Assembly (NCBI GenBank): GCA_019695345.1 | Contig: JAIBAE010000032.1 | Location: 1 to 45,355 of the forward strand | Reading direction: 5' to 3' | DNA length: 45,355 bases | Source of the DNA: Bacteroidota bacterium | GTDB lineage: Bacteria > Bacteroidota > Ignavibacteria > Kapaibacteriales > NICIL-2 | In this document: piece after piece, positions 25,910 through 34,059 of the stretch | How positions within the stretch are numbered: the first letter of the stretch is position 1 | Layout of the letters: every line of letters begins with the position of its first letter | The notes under the pieces: model-generated | Told to the model about the DNA's origin: nothing | Databases searched by the model: none | Seen by the model: the letters and a program-made list of their open reading frames with translations, nothing else | Program-made: the position numbers and the translations under genes

Positions 25910-27685
25910 ATGGTCATGAAACGGAATAAACTGAATTTTTTTGCTTATAGTGTAAGCGGAATACTACTGCTTTCCTGTTTGTTAATTACTGGGTCAGTTC
26001 AGCAAGTTCATGCACAAGGTGAAGCGCAAATACGTTCCATACTTGGAAAGTTTAAAAATTACCGATATGGTAATATTTCAATTTTCAAAGTTGATGATGA
26101 ATCAATGCGATCAATTGTGCAGTTATTGAACCCAGAGCCCATAATACCTGATGCAGCAAAAAATTGTGCTGCAGCTAAGCAATCTCAAATAGATGACAAA
26201 GTCGCAGAGCTAGGTTGTGCAGCAACGTTAGATGGTATTATGGATGATCCGGAGATAAAAAAGTTACTCCGTGGTGAATGTATGGAGTACGCAAAATTTG
26301 CTGTTAATAAAATGTCTTGGCAATGTAATACATTTAAACGTGCCTATGTAGTTACTACTCGTTTTATTGCTGGTCAACCATTTAAAGTAGTTGCGTTGAT
26401 TACATCAAATTCAGAAAGCAAGAAGTTAACAACTGTTCTTGGTACGCCAAGAGATATTTACACTTACACACAGTTACGCCAAAGTGCCGCACCAGCTGGT
26501 TCACCGGCAAAAACATTATATGAATACCTATCCAATTTTGTTATTCAGCAAAATGAAGCTGATGGGGTAAATGTTACTGCTGAAGCACAAGGGTTAGGTG
26601 AAGAACAATTCCTAAAAAAAGTGTATGGCTTAGCACTACAAGTTGAAGAAGATGATGTAGCTGGGTATGTTCGTACCAGCGAAGGCCAGGCAATGGATTA
26701 TTCAAAACCACGTGAGTTGGTTGTTAGTCCTGATTTAATTAGTTATCGAGATTATTCACCTGCAGACCCAAGTGTTGTAAAAGAAGGTTATATTTACAAC
26801 AGAACCTTGCCAAAGTATGGTGTCGAATTACGCTACGGAGTTGACCAAATAAACCACCCTTCGTTTTTTAGTGAACGTGTTGCTTTGAATGCTGTGTGGG
26901 GTGTTAATAGATTGGGAGTAATATTACCATCAAGTGGATGGTCATCGTTAGGTAAACAGTTTGGAGTTGAACGCAGATTAACTCATGCCGGATGGGGCTT
27001 AAATGCAAACTTCGATTTCCCGTTAAAAATTACGAATGCAAATACTGGTGTGTTTAATATCTCTGGGGGGTATGTATTTGGCGATGCAGTTAAATCAGAC
27101 CATCAATTGGGTGCGAAGATAAGTGATCCTTTACCAACCATAAGTAATGTCGGTACGGATACCATCAAAACTACAATTAAAACTACATCTGCAGCTAAAG
27201 ACTATTTGATTCGATTTAATGCACAAGCACACTATACTTTTGCTATTGGTATTGATAGTGGAAATTTCTTCAGATTTAGAATTGGTGCTGGAGTTTATTC
27301 TCGTGAATTATGGGTAGCAAGTTCTGTATCCACTACAACTCAAAAAATCAAAGATAGTGTATTAGTTCCAGGGACTGAAATTACCAAAACAGTAGACTCA
27401 TATAGAAGAACAGGAACGGTTGAAGATCAAAATGCCATAAAGTATTATGGTGGGATCTCCGGTCGTATTGAATATATGTCGATGTATGTTTCAACACCCT
27501 ATGGCTTTGGTGTGCAATATTTTGATGAATCAATTATGGGTGAAGCTTGGTTGTTAGTACCAATAAATACAAGCTTAGGACTTCGCTTCGATGGTAAAAT
27601 TTCCAGGCCATTATTACGTGACCCATACGCATGGGAAAGTAATACAATTTTTGCGCCATCAATGCGCATCATATATAATTTCTAA
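25910..27685 (+). CDS. Probable outer-membrane beta-barrel protein with periplasmic N-terminal part
   Basis: 591 residues with a signal peptide ending about HAQ (residue 36); a second Met at position 3 is an equally good start. Residues 40-160 are soluble and contain four or five cysteines (CAAAKQ, LGCAAT, GECMEY, WQCNTF). From about 300 to the end, alternating hydrophobic strands (GVELRYGVDQI, LNAVWGVNRLGVILPS, YYGGISGRIEYMSMYVSTP) close with the terminal IIYNF, ending in an aromatic residue as outer-membrane barrels do. I recognise no named family. It lies 76 bases after the GldM-like gene and is probably functionally linked. Confidence 0.6.
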   Translation: MVMKRNKLNFFAYSVSGILLLSCLLITGSVQQVHAQGEAQIRSILGKFKNYRYGNISIFKVDDESMRSIVQLLNPEPIIPDAAKNCAAAKQSQIDDKVAELGCAATLDGIMDDPEIKKLLRGECMEYAKFAVNKMSWQCNTFKRAYVVTTRFIAGQPFKVVALITSNSESKKLTTVLGTPRDIYTYTQLRQSAAPAGSPAKTLYEYLSNFVIQQNEADGVNVTAEAQGLGEEQFLKKVYGLALQVEEDDVAGYVRTSEGQAMDYSKPRELVVSPDLISYRDYSPADPSVVKEGYIYNRTLPKYGVELRYGVDQINHPSFFSERVALNAVWGVNRLGVILPSSGWSSLGKQFGVERRLTHAGWGLNANFDFPLKITNANTGVFNISGGYVFGDAVKSDHQLGAKISDPLPTISNVGTDTIKTTIKTTSAAKDYLIRFNAQAHYTFAIGIDSGNFFRFRIGAGVYSRELWVASSVSTTTQKIKDSVLVPGTEITKTVDSYRRTGTVEDQNAIKYYGGISGRIEYMSMYVSTPYGFGVQYFDESIMGEAWLLVPINTSLGLRFDGKISRPLLRDPYAWESNTIFAPSMRIIYNF

Positions 27686-27743
27686 TCCGTACTTTGATAA
27701 GATATTGAAGTGGATTTCTTAACTTGTACTTAGTAAATAAACA

Positions 27744-29186
27744 ATGATGTATATTATGAATTACTTTCGCAAATCAGTTATTCTTATTGCAGGTTTGATA
27801 GCATTAATGAGTAGCTTGGGGTCTGTAAGTTATGCTTTAGATAAAGAGCAGGATTCAATCTTATCCAATCTGAAACAAATTGACCCAAATATCGTTCGTT
27901 ATTTTCCACGCTGGAGAGTCTGTGAACCCAATTTGCAATTACAAATTCACCAGACATTTTTGGTGTATGGTCGTTCAAAAGATAAATTGGAGATGCAGAA
28001 TATAGTAGTAACAGCGGCACCAAAGAGTAGTGATCCGGAAGATCCTTATGTGATTCTTTTAGTTGAGTGTGGTTCTGAGTCATTTGTTGCATCGGAAGTT
28101 GATGCATATATGAGTAAACTCCGTAATCAAATAGCTGAGCCAAAGCGCCCTTATTGCTACAGAGAAATTCCAGCTGAAGCTGCACCAAGCGAAAAACAGT
28201 TCCGAATAATTACGGACTACTTAATGCCAACAGATGTTTCCCACTCAATATCACTTTCTGCTTTTGAGCAATCATTAAAAATTGGTAAAACAGGTTTTTG
28301 GTTACGCAATTCAATTGGTACAGATGCTGTTGGTTATCATTTTTGGGAATCAGGTGAGTCTCGTTTAACTCTTCAACGCCCATTGTATGAAAATACAGAT
28401 CCTGCAACTTCAACACCTATTCCGTATCTAATCAATACGAGATTAGGTATTGGTTATAGAATGACCACTGGTGGTTTACAAAAAGGTATCCTTAGCTTTA
28501 TACCGGAACGTAAATTAAATTCTACTGCAGGTAAGGCAATAATTGGGTTTGATATTAATGCACCATTCGACCCACGGTTTGGTTTAAGTTTTAACGCAGA
28601 TTTTCCATTAAGCGGACCTGATTCCAATAATGCTGTTGATAAAAAAGAATGGGCTGTAATTAAAACTTCGTTAGATCAACAGTCTTCTTTGGGACAAAAT
28701 GTTTTTGTAGATAATACACAAGTATTGCCAGTTCTTCGTTATTCAATCCAAAGTGGGCTGTTTTACCATTTGTGGTTAGATGAAAAACGTCCCGAAAATT
28801 ATTTCCGTTTTGATGTAGGATTAAACTATACTGAAATATCAGAATGGGCATATGTTCGGAAGGTTCGTTTCTTGAAAACTGATACAACCTCTCCAAACTT
28901 TATTACCAATTCAGCACCTGGTTTAAGAACTTATCATCCAATTGAATTTGGTGATTGGATATATGCCAGAGTTGAATATCGAAGTCAGTCAACATTTCCA
29001 TTTGGTGTAACTTTACAATTGGCGAATAGAATGTTTTTGTTACGTGGCTATTTACCATTAGTAGGTGAATGGTTGTATTTAGAGGCCAAATATTCAACAC
29101 CAATGCGTACAGCTTCGGAGGAACGTCCCTGGGAAATAAAGAATTTCTTTATTATTTCACCCGTGTTACGTTTGAATATCCGATAA
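27744..29186 (+). CDS. Probable outer-membrane beta-barrel protein, related in layout to the previous gene
   Basis: 480 residues. Signal peptide to about SYA (residue 31). A soluble region (about 32-150) with three cysteines (RVCEPN, VECGSES, PYCYRE) is followed by a beta-strand-rich C-terminal half: WLRNSIGTDAVGYHFW, YLINTRLGIGYRMTTG, FRFDVGLNYTEISEWAYV, then LRLNIR at the end. Layout matches the preceding gene (cysteine-bearing N-terminal part plus barrel), which suggests partner or paralogous proteins, though sequence similarity by eye is low. The family is unknown to me. Confidence 0.55.
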   Translation: MMYIMNYFRKSVILIAGLIALMSSLGSVSYALDKEQDSILSNLKQIDPNIVRYFPRWRVCEPNLQLQIHQTFLVYGRSKDKLEMQNIVVTAAPKSSDPEDPYVILLVECGSESFVASEVDAYMSKLRNQIAEPKRPYCYREIPAEAAPSEKQFRIITDYLMPTDVSHSISLSAFEQSLKIGKTGFWLRNSIGTDAVGYHFWESGESRLTLQRPLYENTDPATSTPIPYLINTRLGIGYRMTTGGLQKGILSFIPERKLNSTAGKAIIGFDINAPFDPRFGLSFNADFPLSGPDSNNAVDKKEWAVIKTSLDQQSSLGQNVFVDNTQVLPVLRYSIQSGLFYHLWLDEKRPENYFRFDVGLNYTEISEWAYVRKVRFLKTDTTSPNFITNSAPGLRTYHPIEFGDWIYARVEYRSQSTFPFGVTLQLANRMFLLRGYLPLVGEWLYLEAKYSTPMRTASEERPWEIKNFFIISPVLRLNIR

Positions 29187-29206
29187 CAGATTATTCGTAT
29201 TTTTGT

Positions 29207-29242
29207 AAGCCCTTTCAATGCAATGCAGTATTGAAGGGGCTT
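29207..29242 (+). terminator. Hairpin after the second barrel gene
   Basis: Stem AAGCCCTTTCAAT/ATTGAAGGGGCTT, 13 pairs including a G-U pair, 10-nt loop. No U run follows, so termination is uncertain. Confidence 0.5.
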
Positions 29243-29357
29243 CGTGTATAACAGTATGTTCATAGTCAGATTATCCTGACATATACAATTTGATAATTAA
29301 TATGTGCAGCCATATTAGTTATTTGATTCCGCTTCCCGGATTTACCGCGTTCATATT

Positions 29358-30725
29358 ATGAAAGTCATTTTACAATACAGTCTTTTCTGTGCACTCTTGC
29401 TTTTTTCTCAGGAGATTTATGCGTATTGTCATATCTGTTCGTCATTTTCCGATAACACACCAAGTAATCCCACAGATAGTCTTGATGATAAGGCGAAGAA
29501 GTTAGCAGATGAAGCCAAGGTAAAATCAAAGCAGGCGATTATACTCACTATTCAAAATGTTGACATTAAAAAGTACCCGGAGGTATCTCTCATAGTTGAG
29601 GCAATGAACGACAAAGGGGAGCCACTTGATACCATTGATGCTAAAGATTTGACAGTTGTTGAAAATGGTTCAGAACGAAAAGTAATTTCTGTTCGAAAAA
29701 TTTCGGTTCAGGAGAGAGTACCAGTTGACTTTATGGTTGCTCTTGATGTTACCGGAACAATGCAAGTTCATATTAATGGTATTCGCGATAACATTAACCG
29801 TTTTGTATCTAACCTTGTTTCACGTGGTATTGATTACAGAATTGGATTAGTATTATTCTCCGATGTAATAGAAAAAGTATATCCACCAACCTCCGATGTA
29901 AATGAATTTCAGAAATGGGTAAGTGAGGTACGGGCATGGGGTGGTTTCGACGAAAAAGAAAATGCACTTGAAGCACTTAACGAATGTGCTAAAGCTGAAT
30001 TCCGACCGAGTGCAAACAAGGTGATTGTACTAATTACCGATGCCCCTTACCATCAGCAAGGCGAGCGAGGTAATGGAAGAACAAACTTTACAACCGAGTC
30101 CATTGTAAAACATCTAAAAGATAATAACGATAGATGCTTCTGCATTGTACCTCCTGTGTTAGATCAATACAACCGAATTGCCAAGGAAACACGCGGAACG
30201 GTTTTTGATTTGAACCAATCATTCGGTAAAATTCTAGATGCTTATTCAACGCAGCTAACCAATCTTTTTGCCATAACATTTCGTTCAGATAAACCAGCCA
30301 TTCCGGACTCGATAAATATTGCGGTTCTTAACGAGAAAAAACAAGAGCTACTACGTAAAACAATTCCACTCGTAGAAATCGGACGAAAGCTTATCATACC
30401 AGATTTATTGTTTCCAACTGGCAGTGCGTTGTTACCGGATTCTGTGCAAACGCTTGAAATTCTTACTGAGTTTTTGCGCAATCAACAAAAGGTTACAATA
30501 CGGATTGAAGGCCATACTGATAACACCGGAAACCCTGCAAATAACCGCAAGCTATCGTTTAACCGTGCCGAAAGTGTAAAACGATATTTGGTGGAGAAAA
30601 AAGGAATTGCCTCTTACCGCATCCAAACAAAAGGATTTGGCGATGCTAAACCTATCGCGAACAACGAAACTGAGTTCGGACGTAACCTTAACCGCAGAAC
30701 TGAAGTTGTAATTATTTCTAAATAA
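29358..30725 (+). CDS. VWA domain and OmpA C-terminal domain protein
   Basis: 455 residues. Signal peptide to about IYA (residue 22). A von Willebrand A domain covers about 120-310, with metal site DVTGTM (D130, T132, T134) and the later VIVLITDAPYH. An OmpA-like peptidoglycan-binding domain covers about 345-455, with IEGHTDNTGNPANNRKLSFNRAESV and GFGDAKPIANNE. The protein would tether to peptidoglycan while the VWA domain binds a partner through a metal ion. VWA-OmpA fusions occur near envelope machines; here it closes the GldM-like and barrel cluster, suggesting an envelope-spanning assembly. Confidence 0.85.
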   Translation: MKVILQYSLFCALLLFSQEIYAYCHICSSFSDNTPSNPTDSLDDKAKKLADEAKVKSKQAIILTIQNVDIKKYPEVSLIVEAMNDKGEPLDTIDAKDLTVVENGSERKVISVRKISVQERVPVDFMVALDVTGTMQVHINGIRDNINRFVSNLVSRGIDYRIGLVLFSDVIEKVYPPTSDVNEFQKWVSEVRAWGGFDEKENALEALNECAKAEFRPSANKVIVLITDAPYHQQGERGNGRTNFTTESIVKHLKDNNDRCFCIVPPVLDQYNRIAKETRGTVFDLNQSFGKILDAYSTQLTNLFAITFRSDKPAIPDSINIAVLNEKKQELLRKTIPLVEIGRKLIIPDLLFPTGSALLPDSVQTLEILTEFLRNQQKVTIRIEGHTDNTGNPANNRKLSFNRAESVKRYLVEKKGIASYRIQTKGFGDAKPIANNETEFGRNLNRRTEVVIISK

Positions 30726-30726
30726 T

Positions 30727-30792
30727 TTCTGCTAACGCAAACTGCACCAAGCAGTTGTGTACTACAACCATGTTGCGCTGCAGGACAAGCCC
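30727..30792 (+). repeat. Intergenic structured element, subfamily I, copy E
   Basis: Starts TTCTGCTAACGC. CTGCA (30742-30746) pairs with TGCAG (30779-30783). The loop has its own hairpin GTTGT-GTACT-ACAAC. It faces copy F across about 50 bases. Confidence 0.6.
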
Positions 30793-30841
30793 GTAGTCCA
30801 TACTTTTTACATCTATCGCGAAAGATTAGTTTAACGCACAA

Positions 30842-30907
30842 TGTTCTGTCGCGCTAAGTAAAGATACGTTTAACAATTACGGTTTGGGGCGCACTGCGAT
30901 AGCAAAA
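30842..30907 (-). repeat. Intergenic structured element, subfamily I, copy F
   Basis: Minus strand starts TTTTGCTATCGCAGTGCGC and ends GCGCGACAGAAC. TGCGC pairs with GCGCG through a wobble pair. Its foot abuts the ATG of the acetyltransferase gene (30909). Inverted relative to copy E. Confidence 0.55.
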
Positions 30908-30908
30908 A

Positions 30909-31445
30909 ATGAATCCTACTATATCCATAAGAAAACCAGAAGAACACGAGTGGCAACAATTACGTGAATTGCGTCTGGATGTGCTGAAGCATGAGCCGCA
31001 GTCTTTTGGGTCTTCGTTTCAAAAAGAGGTAGCAAAAGAATCTGAATTCTGGATTACTCTTGCTAAAAACTCCCATCTGAAAGATTCTTCTGTTTGTGCA
31101 ATTGTTGCCGTACTAAATAACAAATTTATTGGGATGATTGGCTGTTACTTGCCAGAACAGGGTAATTGGAATATATGGGGAATGTATGTATTGCAGGAAT
31201 TCCGAGGTAATGGTGTTGCCCGGAGCTTAATGGAATTTGCAATTCGGTTAATACGCCAAAGAAATCCGGACTCTGTTATTCAACTCTATGTAAACGTTGA
31301 ACAAACACCTGCCGTTAGTTTATATAAAGCTATGGGGTTTGAGATATCGGAACTCCTTCCAAATCAGCTAATGGGTGATGGACAGCATTATGATGAATAC
31401 ATTATGTTGTTACAACCCATAAAAACCAATAATACGAATCAGTAG
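30909..31445 (+). CDS. GNAT-family N-acetyltransferase
   Basis: 178 residues. Transfers an acetyl group from acetyl-CoA to an unknown amine. Motif A of the GNAT fold is visible in NIWGMYVLQEFRGNGVARSLMEFA, with the CoA-binding R-G-N-G-V-A at 99-104. The C-terminal motif B includes YVNVEQTPAVSLYKAMGFEI. The start codon directly follows structured element F. It lies 55 bases before miaB. Confidence 0.88.
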   Translation: MNPTISIRKPEEHEWQQLRELRLDVLKHEPQSFGSSFQKEVAKESEFWITLAKNSHLKDSSVCAIVAVLNNKFIGMIGCYLPEQGNWNIWGMYVLQEFRGNGVARSLMEFAIRLIRQRNPDSVIQLYVNVEQTPAVSLYKAMGFEISELLPNQLMGDGQHYDEYIMLLQPIKTNNTNQ

Positions 31446-31500
31446 ATGTTTGTAGAAAAGGAAATCCGTAATTTTGCGCCTCAATTTTACAGATGTTACT

Positions 31501-32883
31501 ATGACGATAGATTTACCGGTACTTGATAACACCAAAGAAACCCAACTTCCAGAACAACTGCTTAACCGCAAGATTTATGTTGAGACATACGGTTGCCAGA
31601 TGAATGTGAATGATTCTGAAATTGTTCAGGGGGTCATGACAAAACACGGATATTCAACCACAGATACGCCGGATAATGCCGACGTTATTTTGCTTAATAC
31701 ATGTGCCGTTCGCGATAATGCCGAAAAGAAAATACACGAGCGGTTGAACCACTTAAAGTATTACAAAAAACGGAATAAAGATTTAGTAGTTGGCTTGTTG
31801 GGCTGTATGGCTGAACGATTACGTGCCGATTTGCTTGGCGAGAAAAATCTTGTTGATATAGTGGTCGGTCCGGATGAATACCGCAAAGTACCCGAACTTA
31901 TTGAGAACGCTTTAACAGGCGAACAAGGTATTGCCGTTAAGCTTTCCCGCGTTGAAACCTACGATGATATCATACCTTTACGTACCGAAGGCATAAGTGC
32001 ATGGGTGTCCATTATGCGTGGTTGCGACAAATTCTGTACGTTCTGCGTTGTGCCTTTTACACGCGGAAGAGAACGTTCAAGAGGATTACAATCGGTTGTT
32101 GATGAGGTTAAGCAGCTTTGGGAAAACGGATTTAAAGAAGTAACGCTACTTGGACAGAATGTTAATTCGTACAGAGATGATGAATCGGGTTACGACTTTG
32201 CCGATTTATTGGATGCTTGTGCCAACGCTGTTCCAACAATGCGCATACGCTATACCACTTCACACCCCTACGATATGAGTGATAAACTCATTGAAACAAT
32301 GGCAGCGCACCACAACATTTGTAAATACATCCATCTACCTGTGCAGTCCGGAAGTGATAGAGTGTTACAGTTAATGAACCGACATTATACCGTTGAACAT
32401 TACAAAGAGCGCATCAGGAAAATTAAAGAGTTAATGCCAAACTGCGCACTTTCAACGGATATTATTGTAGGGTTTTGTACCGAAACCGAAGACGACCACA
32501 AGCTAACAATGGACTTAATGCGCCAGGTTCGTTACGAAGGCGCATATATGTTTAATTATTCACCGCGAGAAAACACCAAAGCGTGGAAAATGGAAGATGA
32601 CGTACCGCTTGATGTAAAAACCCGCAGGTTAAACGAAATCATTGAGTTACAGAATTCAATATCGCGTGAGCTTAATCAGGAAGAAATTGGAAACGTACAT
32701 GAGGTTTTGGTAGAAGGTCCAAGCAAGAAAAATGTTATGGAATGGCAGGGCAGAACAAGTTCCAACAAGGTTCTCATTTTCCCGCATCGCGATGAACTTG
32801 GGTATATAGTTGGCGATTTGATTCATGTTAAGGTAAGCCGGTCAACCAGTGCTACGTTGTTTGGAGAGATAGTTTCCAATTAG
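31501..32883 (+). CDS. miaB: tRNA-2-methylthio-N6-dimethylallyladenosine synthase
   Basis: 460 residues from the ATG at 31501; an in-frame TTG nine codons earlier, with AAGGA further upstream, is possible. A radical-SAM methylthiotransferase that adds a methylthio group to A37 of tRNAs reading UNN codons. The N-terminal domain carries C32 (YGCQMNVNDSE), C68 (NTCAVRD) and C102 (LGCMAE) for one iron-sulphur cluster. The radical-SAM motif is C175-x3-C179-x2-C182 (RGCDKFCTFC). A TRAM domain covers about 385-455. VPFTRGRERSR is characteristic of MiaB. Confidence 0.94.
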   Translation: MTIDLPVLDNTKETQLPEQLLNRKIYVETYGCQMNVNDSEIVQGVMTKHGYSTTDTPDNADVILLNTCAVRDNAEKKIHERLNHLKYYKKRNKDLVVGLLGCMAERLRADLLGEKNLVDIVVGPDEYRKVPELIENALTGEQGIAVKLSRVETYDDIIPLRTEGISAWVSIMRGCDKFCTFCVVPFTRGRERSRGLQSVVDEVKQLWENGFKEVTLLGQNVNSYRDDESGYDFADLLDACANAVPTMRIRYTTSHPYDMSDKLIETMAAHHNICKYIHLPVQSGSDRVLQLMNRHYTVEHYKERIRKIKELMPNCALSTDIIVGFCTETEDDHKLTMDLMRQVRYEGAYMFNYSPRENTKAWKMEDDVPLDVKTRRLNEIIELQNSISRELNQEEIGNVHEVLVEGPSKKNVMEWQGRTSSNKVLIFPHRDELGYIVGDLIHVKVSRSTSATLFGEIVSN

Positions 32884-32888
32884 AAATT

Positions 32889-32962
32889 GTGTTTCCCGCA
32901 ACTGCCGAAGCGAGGCTTCAGCGCGCAAACCCGGTGCGAACCGTTCATTCTGCGGCGCACTT
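32889..32962 (-). repeat. Intergenic structured element, subfamily II, copy 3
   Basis: Minus strand starts GTGCGCCGCAGAATG, contains CCGGGTTTGCGCGCTG and GCTTCGGCAGTTG and ends CGGGAAACAC. CCGCA near the start pairs with TGCGG near the end. It begins right after the miaB stop and is oriented away from copy 5. Confidence 0.6.
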
Positions 32963-32975
32963 CGTTCACGAGATT

Positions 32976-33044
32976 GCGATGCTGAAACGGTCTGTTCCGC
33001 CCGTGTGCCGGCGCAGTAGGGTAGCTTCGGTTATGGAGAGTAAC
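32976..33044 (+). repeat. Intergenic structured element, subfamily II, copy 5
   Basis: Starts GCGATGCTGAAACGG, contains CCGGCGCAGTAGG and GTAGCTTCGG, ends GAGAGTAAC. Its first 40 bases align with the minus strand of 10121-10190. Confidence 0.5.
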
Positions 33045-33063
33045 ATAAAATTGTTTAACTAAT

Positions 33064-33567
33064 ATGAACCCTTGCATGGATTATCAATGCCATACACCCG
33101 CCAGAAAGGCCTTTGGAATAGTAGCACCATTAATGACTGTTAGTTTAGTGTTTATGTTTGTAACATACATTATTCTGGATTATGGATTAAGCTATCTGTG
33201 GGGAGATGAGCCGGTTTGGAAACCAAACCCTGCTTTATTAGCAAGCCTACTTTTCAATGTGGTCTTTACAGTAATTGGGCCAATGCAAACCGTTGCCAAA
33301 TGGAGCAACGTGGCAATATCCGGAGGCACTTTAATTCTCACACCTTTTTTAGGGAAACCAATGAGAATTGATTTGAAAGATTGTCATAAAGGAGAGGTTC
33401 ATGTATTCAATATGTTGTTTTCTAAACAGGAACAACTAATATTACATTACAAAGCTGTGGTGAGTAAAAGGACAGACGCACAGATATATATCCCTTTATC
33501 TTTGATTGGAGATACTGGCAATTTCAGGAACATTCTAAAAACTCAAAATCCGAAGCTGAGTTTTTGA
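33064..33567 (+). CDS. Hypothetical membrane protein, 167 residues
   Basis: Two membrane spans at about 17-38 (FGIVAPLMTVSLVFMFVTYIIL is the start of the first) and about 56-74, then a soluble beta-rich C-terminal domain of about 90 residues (ISGGTLILTPFLGKPMRIDL). The N terminus has two cysteines before the first span. The layout, a short two-span anchor with a PH-like or other small beta domain, is seen in many uncharacterised bacterial proteins. I recognise no family. The gene stands alone. Confidence 0.65.
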   Translation: MNPCMDYQCHTPARKAFGIVAPLMTVSLVFMFVTYIILDYGLSYLWGDEPVWKPNPALLASLLFNVVFTVIGPMQTVAKWSNVAISGGTLILTPFLGKPMRIDLKDCHKGEVHVFNMLFSKQEQLILHYKAVVSKRTDAQIYIPLSLIGDTGNFRNILKTQNPKLSF

Positions 33568-33668
33568 AAATGCGTTGAAAATGCGTGAAATATTAAAAAA
33601 ATCGTAATATTTTTATTATCTCTAAACTCACTAAAACTACCTACTGATATACCCTAAAGGGGAAAAAT

Positions 33669-33684
33669 TACGTACTACTACGTA
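33669..33684. promoter_or_regulatory. Two TACGTA palindromes one helical turn apart
   Basis: TACGTACTACTACGTA: two copies of the palindrome TACGTA with starts 10 bases apart, so both face the same side of the helix. This suits binding of a dimeric or cooperative regulator. It lies about 390 bases before the giant gene. Confidence 0.4.
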
Positions 33685-33874
33685 TTTGGGTGCTTGGTGG
33701 GGGTGGGTAATTTGCGATATGAAGTTAAGAAATCTCTTTTCTTGGCCGATGTATGGCTAAGATACAACAACACAGTTAAGCGAAAACCTTCGATTTTCGC
33801 TCAGAATCTTGTTGTTAATAGGCACGGATGCCAATCGTAAGCAACTGCATGGAAGAATTATGTCAGTGTTGCGG

Positions 33875-33882
33875 TAGGTTTG
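33875..33882 (+). promoter_or_regulatory. Possible -7 box (TAGGTTTG) for the giant gene
   Basis: TAnnTTTG match; no TTG at 19-21 bases upstream. It would give a leader of about 170 nt carrying the last two hairpins. It overlaps the TTTGCA hairpin, which weakens the case. Confidence 0.35.
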
Positions 33883-34059
33883 CATCGTGCAAAACAACCC
33901 TCCTTCTGCATAATCCTAATAGTATTTACCATGCAATAAAAATCTTAGCAGGAACAATTTCACCCTTAAACGGGTAAGAGTGCCTGCTTTGATAGTTCCT
34001 TTTGGGAACGTTGAATTTTGAAATTGCAAACATTATACCAATTATTACTAAGGTTTAGT

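Larger units (their letters stand above)
33568..34059. other. Long structured leader before the giant Ig-repeat gene
   Basis: No gene. In order: CCC-TAAA-GGG followed by TACGTA twice exactly 10 bases apart (33669-33684); a G-rich stretch GGGTGCTTGGTGGGGGTGGG (33688-33707); a hairpin AGCGAAAA/TTTTCGCT inside ACAACAA/TTGTTGT arms (about 33764-33818); TTTGCA-TCG-TGCAAA (33879-33893); then AGCAGG/CCTGCT enclosing ACCC/GGGT and GTTCC-TTTTG-GGAAC close to the gene. Confidence 0.5.

Noticed and set aside
33688-33707. G-quadruplex before the giant gene
   Set aside because: Only three runs of three or more G; at best a weak two-layer structure.
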